Positions 38,526 through 49,160 of a stretch of 64,000 nucleotides of DNA are shown here, one piece after another (position 1 is the stretch's first letter; every line of letters starts with the position of its first letter). The notes under the pieces were generated by a model that saw only the letters and a list, made by a program, of their open reading frames with translations, had not been told where the DNA came from and ran no database searches. Position numbers and translations under genes: made by a program. This stretch comes from Adiantum capillus-veneris. Taxonomy: Eukaryota; Streptophyta; Polypodiopsida; Polypodiales; Pteridaceae. The stretch spans positions 80,614,343 through 80,678,342 of the forward strand of contig CM043950.1 in the NCBI GenBank assembly GCA_014529385.2, in the 5' to 3' direction.

Positions 38526-38547
38526 GAGGAAGGAAACCCATTTTATC

Positions 38548-39568
38548 ATGGCTTTCTTTTTTTGGGCGCAGTGGGGAAAATGCTGGGGATTTTTTGGATA
38601 ACTTGGAGATGGCTTTCCTTGTCTCTGGGAGGGATGACGAAGCATTGAAATTGAGATCTTTTCCTTTGGTGCTCAAAGAAGAAGCTAGAGTATGGTTCCA
38701 GGCTTTAGATCCAACCCAAAGAGTTGAATGGGAGGAATTGGAGGCGGCTTTCCTACGAAGATTTCAACAAGCCAATTCGGCAGAAGAACTATGGCAACGG
38801 CTTCTGGCCCTTCATCAAGTTGACCCTCATGGTTTTGCAACCTATGAGGAAGGTTTTCTGAAACTTTGGGGGCAATGGTTAGACTCACTAAACCCTGGTG
38901 AGCGAGCTCCCAATTGCCTCCAAAAGGATCGATTTATCTTAGGTTTGTACCCCTTGCTAAGGGAGAAGGTAAAGAGAAAATTTCCAAATACTTTTGAAGA
39001 TGCCTTAAGAATTGCTAGGGAAAAGAATCGAAAGATTCTCTATCAAACCCAAGCTGGCCAGCTAGCTTTGGGAGGCAATATCACAACTATAGAAGCTTCT
39101 CACGTACCTCAAAATGTGCCTAATGCACCAGGCCTCAGTAGAGGTCAACAAGAAGATATGCTCCAACAAATAAAAAATCTCACAAACCAGCTAGAGGGTT
39201 TGAGAGTAAATCTTGTGCAGGGTGCAAGAAGGCCTATTGAGGGGAATGGTGGGAATCGTCCACCAATGCAACGTCAAGCAAGGGAAATGTTGTGTTACAA
39301 TTGTGGGAAAAATGGCCACGACATGTATAATTGCCCTCATCCCAGAAGATATGACTACCCTGTCAGAGGTCCTCGAGAAGAAGTAAGTCCTCCCCGTGCT
39401 AGAGCTCAAGCACAAGAGCAACCGCAACCTCAAATTTTACAGCCACCTCGTGCTCAAGCTCAAGACCCTGCTACTCAACCAAATGTGAGCATCATAAGGA
39501 TGGAGGAGGTTGTCAAGGGCAGAAGCAACCAGGAAGAAATAGTTAAAGGGAAGATGAAGATAGATTAA
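38548..39568 (+). CDS. Tat2 gag, unit B (open frame, about 340 residues)
   Basis: Ty3/gypsy gag: a capsid region with FLDNLEMAFLVSGRDDEAL and EARVWFQALDP, then FILGLYPLLREKVKRKFP, and a CX2CX4HX4C zinc knuckle CYNCGKNGHDMYNC near residue 265. The tail is rich in Pro/Gln. By comparison with Tat3 (MASVAFPTIKGKKGEDL) the native start is probably the ATG at 38,548, but an extra T in the following T run puts it out of frame. The open frame itself extends upstream to a TTG at 38,522. It ends at a TAA at 39,566-39,568, after which pol continues in the same frame. Gag packages the RNA in virus-like particles. Confidence 0.85.
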
Positions 39569-42500
39569 GTGGCTACAATGCCTATCAAGCGTGTGCGTGT
39601 CCAAGATGAAGTAAGTAAAGAAACAAGCAAAGATGCAATCAATGAAGCAAGTACATATCGGGCAACTAAAGATGAAGCCAATAAGAGAAAGACCCGTTCT
39701 AGGTCTCAAATTGAAATCTCTGATTTCCCTATGGGATCTCGGACACAACCTTATGACTTGACAGTTGATGTGAGTTCTCAAGGACCAAAGATTACTTGGC
39801 CACAACTACTTCATATCTCCCCGAAGCTGCGACGACAGTGGTAAAAAATGGTGAGCACGAGGTAAAAGCGAAGTAAGCTAGTAAGTGTAATCAAAGCCTA
39901 TGGTCTCAAGGATATAGTGCCTTTGGTGGAGGCTCAAATCAAGGGGTACCGGATTCCAAAAACTTACATTGACAGTGGAGCAGAGGTTTGTGTCATGACA
40001 GAAAAGCTAATGCATCAATTGGGTTTAGAGGTAATGGAATCATCAAACTTTAGGGCAAAAATGGCCAATAATGTCTGTGTCTCTTGTGTGGGTGTAGTGA
40101 AAGCTTTGAGAGTTTCTGTTTTTGGAATCACTACAGAGGTTGATGCTTATGTGATGCCAGTGAAGGGAGAAGGATACCCCCTTATTTTAGGACGACCTTG
40201 GCTCATGGGTATAGGAGCTAGGCAAGATTGGGCAACAGGAGACTTGGAGTTGAGGCCTCGTGTGGGTGGCCATAGTCAGAAGGTGGTTTATAACTTGAAG
40301 AATGGGCGACAAGAGAACCTCGAACTAGAGACGTCAGCTGATGAGTGGAGCTCAAGTGGATGCTCCTCATCTATGGACGAGGAAGAGAGTTCAAGTGAAG
40401 AGAGTGATAGCACTCTCGAATTCATGGGCGTCACCATAAAGGAAACTACCTCATCAGAAGACAACCCAAGGATCCAAATGGAGAATGTGTGGGATGCCAG
40501 CCTAGAGAAGATGTTATCCAAGGACATAAAGGAAGAAGAAAGGGAGGGTTATGTAAATTTTCTCAAGAAGCATGCATCATTGTTTATTTCTGATTACACT
40601 CACATTACAGGTGTCACTACAGTGAAGCATCATATCCATCTAAAAGAAGGGAGCAAGCCAGTAGTACAAAAAATAAGAAGATTAGGAGTTGTGCAACAAA
40701 ATGCACTATTGTCCAAGGTGAAGAGACTCTTAGAAGCACGATTCATATACCCAGTAGAAGATTCAGAATGTGTCTCCCCAGTAGTGGTGAGGCCAAAGAA
40801 GAATGGTAAATGGCGAGTGTGTGTGGATTACAAGCCACTAAATGTTGCAACAAAAAGGGACCACTTCCCTCTCCCATTTCAAGATGAGATTCTAAATGAA
40901 GTAGCAGGCCATGAGCGATACACAGTGTGTAATGGCTACTCCGGTTACTTTCAAATACGCATTGCATAGGAGGACCAGAAAAAGACTACTTTCATCAAAC
41001 CATGGGGCTGTTTTGCATTTCGAGTCATGCCTCTTGGTCCCACCAACGCTCCAGCCACCTTTCAATGATTCATGAATATGGTCTTCCAACCTTACTCTGG
41101 TAAGTCCATAAGGGTTTTCATAGATGACTTTTGTATTTACAGCTCCAAAAGTATGCATCTCGGCAAGATTGATGAAGGATTTACTCATTTAGCTAAGCTG
41201 GGTGGAAAACTATGGGTGGACAACTAAACAAGGACAAATGTCACATTGGGGAAAGCAAGGTTACACTATTGGGTCATGTAGTGTCCATTGATGGAATCGA
41301 GGCAGATCCTGAAAAGATAGAAACATTGCTAAATCTACCTCCCCCAACTTCCATCAAACAATTAATCTCTTTCTTGCAAAAGATAAGATATTTGAGTAGA
41401 TTCATACACTTACTCTCCCAGGTGATATTTCCTCTACAATAGATGACTCGTCAAGAGACGCTTGTTTGGAGTGAAGAAAGTGATGGGCATTTTAGAGAGA
41501 TATTTTTTTTTTAGGGTCACTCCCTGTAATCCTCCAACCTTGTTGGGAAGAAACATTCTTTGTAAACCCTAGTGTGGGAGAAGAAGCTATTGGTGCTGCC
41601 CTCCTACAAAAAGATCCAAAAAAATCCTTTATGAGGCCTATGTATTTTTCTAGCCGCCTCATGGAAAACACAGAGAAGGCCTACACCCAGATGGAACAGC
41701 TAGTGTTAGCCCTCATGTTTGCGGTAACCAAATTTCGGCCATACTTGCTGCCAAAGAGGTTTGTAATTATCACTGTGGAGGATATGTTTCCCTATGCACT
41801 ACAACATATGGAAATCTCTGACAAAATAGCAAAGTGGGTAGTGCGACTTCAAGAGTTTGATTATACAATACAGGTTGAAAGAACAACTCGAGCATGCTTA
41901 GCCGACATTTTAACAAACAAGTGCTATGAAAAAATTTTCAATTTGAAGAGAAAGGAACTTCCAACAGTGCCAGCTCTAGAGGTTCTCGTCAATGCTTATA
42001 ACCTCTACTTTGATGGAGCATACAAGAGAACCAAGGATAAGGCAGCTGCAGGTATTGTGGTCTTATCTCCATTGGGAGAGAGGATCCATGGTGAAGGGAT
42101 CACTCTAGAAGATGTCCACTCCAACAATGAAGAAGAATATCAAGCTCTAATTCATGGCCTTTGTTGGTTCCTGGATAATTCAATTGAGAGATTAAATTCT
42201 TTTGGTGACTCCATGCTTTTGGTAAGGCAAATGCAAGGTACATGGGCTTGCAAGAATGCTAGTCTCTCTACTAAAATGAGAGAATCCAAAGCTCTTATGA
42301 GGAGATTTAGGGAGGCACAAGTACATCATGTGCCAAGAGACTAGAACAAGGATGCAGACCACCTAGCATCATCAAAATTAAATGAGTCAATAGTGGGAGT
42401 AGTGTCCATCCAACTTCCACTTCAGCAAGGCAAGGAGGACTTAGAAGATATTATGCACCTTCTAGAGCAAGGAGAGGCTCCTAAACACTTGAATGCAGTG

Positions 42501-43664
42501 GAAAGGCGGTGGTTAGCTAGGAAGTCTACCAGGTATCACATAGTAAATGATAATTTGTATTGTCTTGGTAAGGATGGTGTGCTTAGAAGAGTGCCTTTGA
42601 AGAGTGAAATTGAAGAGATTTTAAAATCTTGTCACGATGTTGTGTGCGGAGGACACTTTGCGCACGACATCACTAGTAGAAAGATTCTACAAGCTGGGTT
42701 TACTTGGCCAAGTCTTCATCGTGATGTCAAATACTGGTGTCAAACATGTGATGAATGTCAGAAAGTAGGACCGCGACGGCTCATAGCTGAACCTCAGATC
42801 CCAATAAAGGTATATGGGCCCTTTGAGAAGTGGGGAATTGATGCCATAGGGCCTCTACCACCCACTCAGTCAGGTAAAGATTACATCATTATGGGAGTAG
42901 ACTACATGACTAGATGGAGTGAGGCTATGCCAACCAATAGAATTACTGCTAAGGATGTGAGTCAGTTCATCTTTAACCACATCTGTTGCCAGTTTGGCAC
43001 CCCTCTTGAAATACTATCTGATAGAGGACCAGGGTTTAGAGCAGACTTGGTAGGATAACTCATGCAGAAGCTAAATATTCAGCATCAACACTCTACTCCT
43101 TACTACCCTCAGTGCAATGGCTTGGTGGAAAAGGTAAATGGAATCATTTGCAAAATTCTCACCAAACAGGTACATGCCAGGCACCAAGATTGGGACAAAC
43201 ACTTGAATGGAGCTCTATGGGCCTATAGAACCTCCTTCAAAACCACATTAGGGTACACACCCTTTCATTTGGTTTATGGAAAGGAGGCGCTTTTTCCCAT
43301 TGAAGTGAAGTTAACAAGTCTTCGAATATTCGGTAGCCAGGTAGGCTTTCAAAAGGAGAAAGTACATCAAAGGATCATGGATCTAGAGAGGCTGCAATTG
43401 AATCGTGAAGAAGCCATCAACCACTACTCTCAAGAATCAGAGAAGCGCAGAGAAAAGTTCAACAAAAAGCTAGCATCTAAAGACATAAAAAAGGGATCTC
43501 TGGTGCTTCGATATGACAATCGCTTCGACACTCGTAAGGATGGAAAGTTTCTTTTTCGATGGGAAGTCCCATTCTTGGTCACTAAAAAGTTCAAAATGGC
43601 TCTTATAGACTTCAAGACATTGATGGTAAAGTGCACAAGACCAGGACAAATGGAATGCGTCTAA
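39569..43664 (+). pseudogene. Tat2 pol, unit B (protease, RT, two RNase H domains, integrase)
   Basis: Protease TYIDSGAEVCVMTEKL near 39,965. RT from about 40,600 with CVDYKPLN, FRVMPLGPTNAPATFQ and VFIDDFCIYSS. Gypsy RNase H (41,574 on), then the archaeal-type RNase H with YFDGAYKR, SNNEEEYQALIHG and a stop within HVPRD. Integrase zinc finger GGHFAHDITSRKI to WCQTCDEC. Integrase core with WGIDAIGP, SDRGPGF and NGLVEKVNG, so the D,D,E residues are present. The C-terminus runs to 43,664. About eight stops or frameshifts interrupt it: TAA/TAG near 39,842 and 39,862, TAG at 40,967, TGA near 41,066, and others near 41,226, 41,440, 41,510, 42,342 and 43,056. Several are CAG-to-TAG or CGA-to-TGA compared with Tat3, the pattern left by cytosine methylation. 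Confidence 0.9.
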
Positions 43665-43738
43665 AGCTTTATCACATCAGAATCAGGTCGGACCAAGATC
43701 AAAGAAAGTAGGCTAGAGGCATAAATACCTCTAGCCAG

Positions 43739-43752
43739 GTTTGGGGGGGCTA
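43739..43752 (+). other. Polypurine tract of Tat2
   Basis: GTTTGGGGGGGCTA lies directly before the 3' LTR start TGATCC. It would prime plus-strand synthesis. Confidence 0.75.
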
Positions 43753-45057
43753 TGATCCGAGCCTATCACAAATTTTTTGTTTACTATATTTTGGTTTTCC
43801 TTGCTTTTAGAGGTTTACAATAAAATAAAGAGTGAGAACAACCTCTTGGAAAAATTCAAAAAAAGAGTGACTTGATGGGAATTTTTCCTTGACTAGTTCA
43901 CAAGAGGTGGAAGGTAGAACCTAATGGTAAAGGGGAGGGAAATATGTAAATGTGAAAAGAAAAGATATGATGTGTTTGTGGAGCCATGCACCCATGATTC
44001 AAGGGTCATGAGGGGCTCATATCATCATGGATTTGGAGCCATATGATGATTCAAGCAGATGGGACCCAGATGGAAGACTTGGTGGAGGAAGGAAACAGAC
44101 ACATGATTTTGTTGAATTTTTTAAAAATACGTCCACTTCGATCCAAGAAAAGTTGTCTTCATCAAAGTTGTAGCTTATGAGCTGGAGATTTTGACCATAT
44201 TTCTTTTATAATTTTTGCATCTACGGTCTAGGATATATGGCCAAAATGGTGGATGCCAGTTTTTCCAACTGTGGTGGAGACCACCCCCTCTACCTTTACA
44301 CACACACCCTTCCTTTTCCACATTGAGTCCTTCTCTAAAATCATCCATTAGTCTCCTCACCCTCCCCTCCTTCCTCCTCTCTCTCAAGCTCATAAAACCA
44401 TCACAAATTCCTCTTCTAATCACCTCTCAAATCATGCTTAATCTTGTTGTAATTCATAAGTTCTCATTAAACCCCTTTCTATTATTACTAGATATGCATT
44501 GATTTTATGTAGATTCTTTACATTTTAAAATAAGGAAGCTCTTGGACTCAAGCTATGGAGGAAGGAGTGAAGACAACACAAGTGATGATGGAGCCAATTA
44601 GTTGCAAATTGGTCAACAAATCACTTGGAAGGAGCTTCTTCATTGGTGGAATGTCCCTAATCAAGCTTCATTTGTACAAATTGCACTTGAATCTTAACCT
44701 CACTCCTAATCACTCTCTTGCCTATATAAAGAGCCCCCCCCTTTGTAATTTCAAGCCTCCCTCAGCCCCATTGAGTCTTTGTATCACTCATCATGAGCCC
44801 ATAAAGCTCATTCATTCACTCTATTCTTGCACATTCTAGAGTGCAAATTGTTTCATGCTTGTAACCCCCCCCCCCCCCCCCTCCTCTCACTTATGTTAAT
44901 TAAGAGAGATCTTTTATGTGTGTGTGAGAGTGCTTGATTTGATTTTGGCTAAATCTTGAGTTGTTGTTTAGTAATCTACATGCTATTTGTGTTGGGAGTG
45001 CTTAAAGTTATCCATTCCTTGTACACACACTTAGGTTAATGCTTCATTCATAGTGAC

Positions 45058-45107
<50 letters not shown>

Positions 45108-45220
45108 GAAGCGGTCCTAGTCCACGCTTCCAAGACTAGGTGGTGCTCTCATCTCATTTCCTTGTGGCGCAATGGATTTTGTTTTGGTGTAGAGGCCGCC
45201 ATTCCAAATTTCCTTCGTCA
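43753..45220 (+). repeat. Tat2 3' LTR
   Basis: TGATCCGAGCCTATCAC to CCTTCGTCA, 1,468 bp. It differs from the 5' LTR at many scattered sites, and its C run and TC tract are much shorter (about 44 bases of TC at 45,061-45,104). The TATA box is at 44,723-44,730 and the stem-loop at 45,116-45,140. The flanks GATGC (left of the 5' LTR) and GTGCTTG (right) suggest an imperfect target-site duplication. Confidence 0.93.
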
Positions 45221-45835
45221 GTGCTTGTCCTCTGTCTTGGGCTGCGTTTCAAGCTTTTTTCTCCAAAGAGTTTTTGGACTCCAATGAAGAAGATAAGAAT
45301 TGTTTAGCATGGGATGCATGCCGCATGTCTGACCTTTCTCTCACGGAGTACCTTTCGAAGTATCGGGAAATCATATTAAAACTAGAAGGTCTAGATGAAT
45401 TCCAAAAGATACAGGGTTTTAATAGAGTTCTTGAGACTATCGTCTTCATGTCAATACTAAACATCCAAAAACTTTGGAAGAAGCCATCAATCATGCCCAA
45501 AGATATGATAATGACCAAGAGAGGAAAGGAAATGTTTCCTACTCTAAGAATACTTTGGCTAAGAGCCAATGGCGAGGTAGATCTCCAACACATTCCAAGA
45601 GGAATAACAGACAATCTACCTCTCCACGCCCACAAGAGGCTAAGAAGCCTAAGCAATCATGAGATACTCCACGTGGGTCTCTTAGCACTGCTGATTTTGA
45701 GCGTGCAAAGAAACACAATATGGGTTTTTTCGATGTCTTTCCTACCAACATAACAAGAAAGATTGTCCTCTTTTGCAAGGCAAAGAAAAGTCCAGGCACA
45801 GGGTGCAACGTCTCATGTTAGATTAATCTCCTAAA
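45221..45835 (+). pseudogene. Chromovirus gag, C-terminal part (resumes after Tat2)
   Basis: CPLSWAAFQAFFSKEF directly continues the gag cut at 35,912. Then come SDLSLTEYLSKYREIILKLE and GLDEFQKIQGFNRVLE, the helical capsid end typical of plant chromoviruses. After a frameshift near 45,440 the other frame gives TLEEAINHAQRYDND and a Ser/Arg-rich tail. A remnant zinc knuckle RCLSYQHNKKDC lacks the first cysteine. Confidence 0.8.
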
Positions 45836-45837
45836 TA

Positions 45838-46362
45838 TTGTGTTGTAGAGGTTCTTCATATGAAAGAAATGCACAAGTGTTGTGTGTCTGCTTCAATGTG
45901 GCAGCCCACCTTGGCCCCCATGATTTGATTCGCATGCATGGCACTATTAACGGACAATGTGTTCGTATTTTAGTGGATGATGGTAAAACTCATAACTTCT
46001 TGAACTATAAGCTAGTCAAGAAATTGAAGCTTACACAGACTCCCTGCTCTCACAAGTATGTCGTAGAGTAGATGTTTGGGAATGATAAAGAAGTATGGGA
46101 CACGGTAGTTCAAGGGATTGAGCTTATTGTTCAAGATCATACGATGACCCTTGACTTCCAAGTTATGAACATGGACCGTGCTGATGTAGTTTTAGGACGG
46201 GAGTGGCTGCATGGTTTAGGAAACACATTGCACACTAGTTATGAACACAACTCCTTATCCTTTATGGCCAATGGTAAACATGTGATTTTTCTTGGTGAGA
46301 AAAATATACCATCTGCACTATATGTACAGCCGAGCTTTCTATATTGTAGAAAGCAGATTTAA
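45838..46362 (+). pseudogene. Chromovirus aspartic protease
   Basis: Retropepsin-like: MHGTINGQCVRILVDDGKTHNF, where the usual D-S/T-G is DDG, then a TAG at 46,069-46,071, then FQVMNMDRADVVLGREWL, the conserved C-terminal protease motif. Both the changed active site and the stop make it inactive. The sequence passes to integrase within about 100 bases, with no RT between. Confidence 0.75.
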
Positions 46363-46382
46363 TAGATGGTCTTTTTGTGTTA

Positions 46383-47336
46383 CTGCTTGTCTCTTGAATT
46401 TTTCCATTGATGATGGCCACTTACTCCACAAAGGTAGAATATGTGTGCCAAAGGACTCAGACACTAGGCGCCAAATCTTATTTGAGTTTCAAGATAGTCT
46501 AAGTGTTGGTCATCCAGGTATTCGTAAGACGTATGCCTTAGTTCGATGGCAATTTTATTGGCCGGGCTTACATCATGATTTTAAAGAGTACTTACTAAAC
46601 TGCCAACAGTGCCAAGTTAATAAGGTAAAGTGCCTCAAGGTAGGTGGCCTTTTACATCCTTTACAAATTTCACAAGGTAAGTGGGAGAGTATCTCTATGG
46701 ATTTTGTAGTAGGACTACCTACTACAAATTGTGGCCATGATGCCATTTGGGTAATTGTAGGCCATCTCACAAAGATGGGTCGATTCATTCCCACGAAGAC
46801 TACAGTTAAGACACCGAAATTAGCACATTGATTTGTAGAGCATATATATAAACTCTATTGTCTTCCAGCTATTATCATTAGTGACAGAGATCGAAAGTTC
46901 AATAATCACTTCTAGAGAGCTGTGTTCCAAAAGTTGGAAAATTGATAAACCAAAAATGGATGGTCAAACAAAAAGAGTTAATCAAGTGCCATAGGATATG
47001 CTATGAGTGTATCTTAGCAAGAAGAAAACCAACTGGGAAGACTACTTACCTATATTGGAATTTGCTTATAATAGTTTGAAGCATGTGACTACAGGGTTTA
47101 GTCCATTTATGCTTTTGTATGGATTTCAACATAGATCACCCGTTACGGTGGGGTTGGCTAAATAGAAGATACATCAAGCGAAGGATTTTCTCCACGACCA
47201 TTTTGACATGCTTCGCGTTGCTCCACAAAATGTTAAGCAAGCTCGAGATCGATATAAGAAGTATGCAGATGAGCATCATCGTCTTGCTACTTTTGAAGAA
47301 GGAGACAAGGTTTTCCTAAAGTTCTGGAGCATTTAG
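46383..47336 (+). pseudogene. Chromovirus integrase (RT and RNase H deleted upstream)
   Basis: Zinc-binding HHCC region with GHPGIRKTYALVRWQFYWPGL and LLNCQQCQVNK. Core with SMDFVVGLPT (first D) and ISDRDRKFNNHF (second D), then stops. The region of the catalytic Glu reads DGQTKRVNQV, with Lys where Ty3 integrases have Glu. A deletion has removed the adjacent HPQT-type sequence partly. The normal order protease-RT-RNase H-integrase is broken, because about 2 kb of RT/RNase H is missing between 46,362 and 46,383. Confidence 0.8.
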
Positions 47337-47341
47337 AAATT

Positions 47342-47743
47342 TTGAAGACGGGAAAAGTTGCTAAACTTTCACCACGCTATTGTGGACCATTTACCATTCT
47401 TAAACGTATAAGTCAAGTGGCGTATAAGTTAGCTCTTCCAGAGCACTCACGAGTTCATTCTACTTTTCATGTTAGCCGTTTACAAAAACAGATAGGACAG
47501 AATGATAATGTCATTGACATAGGTGTGTTATTTGACCTTATCAAACCGCCAAGCATTCCTCATGAGCCCGAAAAGATTTTAGATTCTCATGAGCTTGGCA
47601 CCAGACATCATGTCAAACGACAGGTGCTGGTAAAATGGCTAGGTAGACTGAAGAAGGTTCTACATGGGAGAATGTCTCCACACTTAAGAAACATTTTCCT
47701 ACATTTGTTTTCGAGGATGAAAATGATTCTCCAAGGGGGGGGG
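47342..47743 (+). pseudogene. Chromovirus integrase C-terminus with chromodomain
   Basis: KLSPRYCGPFTILKRISQVAYKLALP is the integrase GPY/F-like module, followed by HSTFHVSRL. Then PEKILDSHELGTRHHVKR and QVLVKWLG match a chromodomain start. After one frameshift near 47,650 the alternate frame gives STWENVSTLKKHFPTF. Chromodomains direct integration to modified histone in chromoviruses. The coding sequence runs into the polypurine tract CCAAGGGGGGGGG just before the 3' LTR. Confidence 0.82.
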
Positions 47744-47746
47744 TAA

Positions 47747-47869
47747 TGTAAGGACATGGGTCCTATGGGCAAGGCCACCGGCATGGCCGGACAGTGTGTA
47801 CGCTAGGGGGAGGCTATAAGATAGCACGGTTGGGTGGAGACTAGCACACACATTACCACCATCTTTACA
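47747..47869 (+). repeat. Chromovirus 3' LTR (123 bp)
   Basis: TGTAAGGACATGGG to ATCTTTACA, the same length as the 5' LTR at 34,497-34,619 with about ten substitutions. It is preceded by a polypurine tract (about 47,731-47,743) and followed by TTGTA. Confidence 0.88.
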
Positions 47870-48093
47870 TTGTAGGTTGACAATTATTTTGGATTTCTGA
47901 TTTAGACTCATTTCGGCCTCCGTTTCCACTACAGGCAGGTCTACACAGGCAATTTCATAATTTTTTTGTCAGTGCCATTTTTTGCATAAAAGATGCCTTA
48001 CAGTCTTCTACGGTTTGTGCTATATAGCACATGTTTTTCCTGCCTTGTTTCTCCTTTTTTTGGGCAGTTTTCACATCAGGTGCAACGTTTACC

Positions 48094-49160
48094 ATGGCTG
48101 AAAACAACACAGATGTGTTCTAGATGTTTGCTGCTACTAAGGACAGGTTGGATGGGGACAATTACCCTATGTGGGCTTATATGATGCAACATGTTCTTGT
48201 GTCAAACGGTGTCTAGAATATTGTGCAAGGCATTGATGTACGTCCTGGTTCTAAGGATGTAGGCGATGCTGAGGATGTTGCAGGTCTTGCTCCAAGAATT
48301 ACTGCTATTAGAGTTGTTTTCCCTATGGCAGAACAAGCTCGTTGGGATGTAAAGGATGCACAGGCTCATGCATTGACTGCATTGTGTGTGAAATGCACCA
48401 TTTCTCCTCACACTCATTCAGTGAAATCTAAAAAAAAGTCTTGGGATATTCTAGCAGGTCTTTATGCAAGCCGCAAGGAGGCTAAAATTTTGCTTTGCTG
48501 CATAAAGAGCTGGAATTGAAGATTATGCATAAGGAAGATGATATGGACACTTTCCTTGCTGGTGTCAAGGATATCAATGAGCAACTTATTTCTGCAAGTG
48601 AAGTCATTTCAGACAGTTCCCTTGTGTAGACTGTCCTTGATGCATTACCAGATTCTTACCAGACTTTTGCTAGTACTTGGAGACTTATGACCCAAGGAAA
48701 TCCTGAAGTTGTCAAGTTTGATGCATTATGCGCATTACTATTGCTTTTCAAGAGTCACTTTCGAGAAAAAACAGGACTAGGCAGCGTGCAATTGAGCAGG
48801 CTTTTATTATTTCTCAAAGAAAGGGTGGTAACAGCAATGCAACCACTTCTTATGGTTCTGTTGCAAGTGGAAAAACTGTTGTTCTTAATGCTTCTGTTGG
48901 CAACAATTCATCGGGAAATTTTGGTGATAAGGGCAAAAATAATACGTGTTGCCATTATTGTAAAGCTAATGATCACTTGATCAAGCAGTGTCCTAAGTTG
49001 AAGGCCAAAGAGGCTAAGAAGAAAGAGGGTGGTTCCACTACAAATACTGGATCCACTATAAATGCTGCTATTGTTGACTCTTCTGTGAAAGGAGATTGTG
49101 ATGCTGATATTGATGCAGAATGGGATTTTAGTGAAGAGTGTAGCTATAATTGCTTGTCAT
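48094..49160 (+). pseudogene. Ty1/copia gag (resumes after the chromovirus)
   Basis: ATG 48,094 (MAENNTDVF, then TAG). Next come DRLDGDNYPMWAYMMQHVL and SWDILAGLYASRKEA, the UBN2-type gag of copia elements. After a frameshift near 48,500 comes ELEIKIMHKEDDMDTFLAGV, then a stop, a frameshift and the zinc knuckle CHYCKANDHLIKQC (48,953 on). It breaks off around 49,160, where minus-strand LINE sequence begins. Copia protease, integrase, RT and 3' LTR are absent from the window. Confidence 0.82.
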
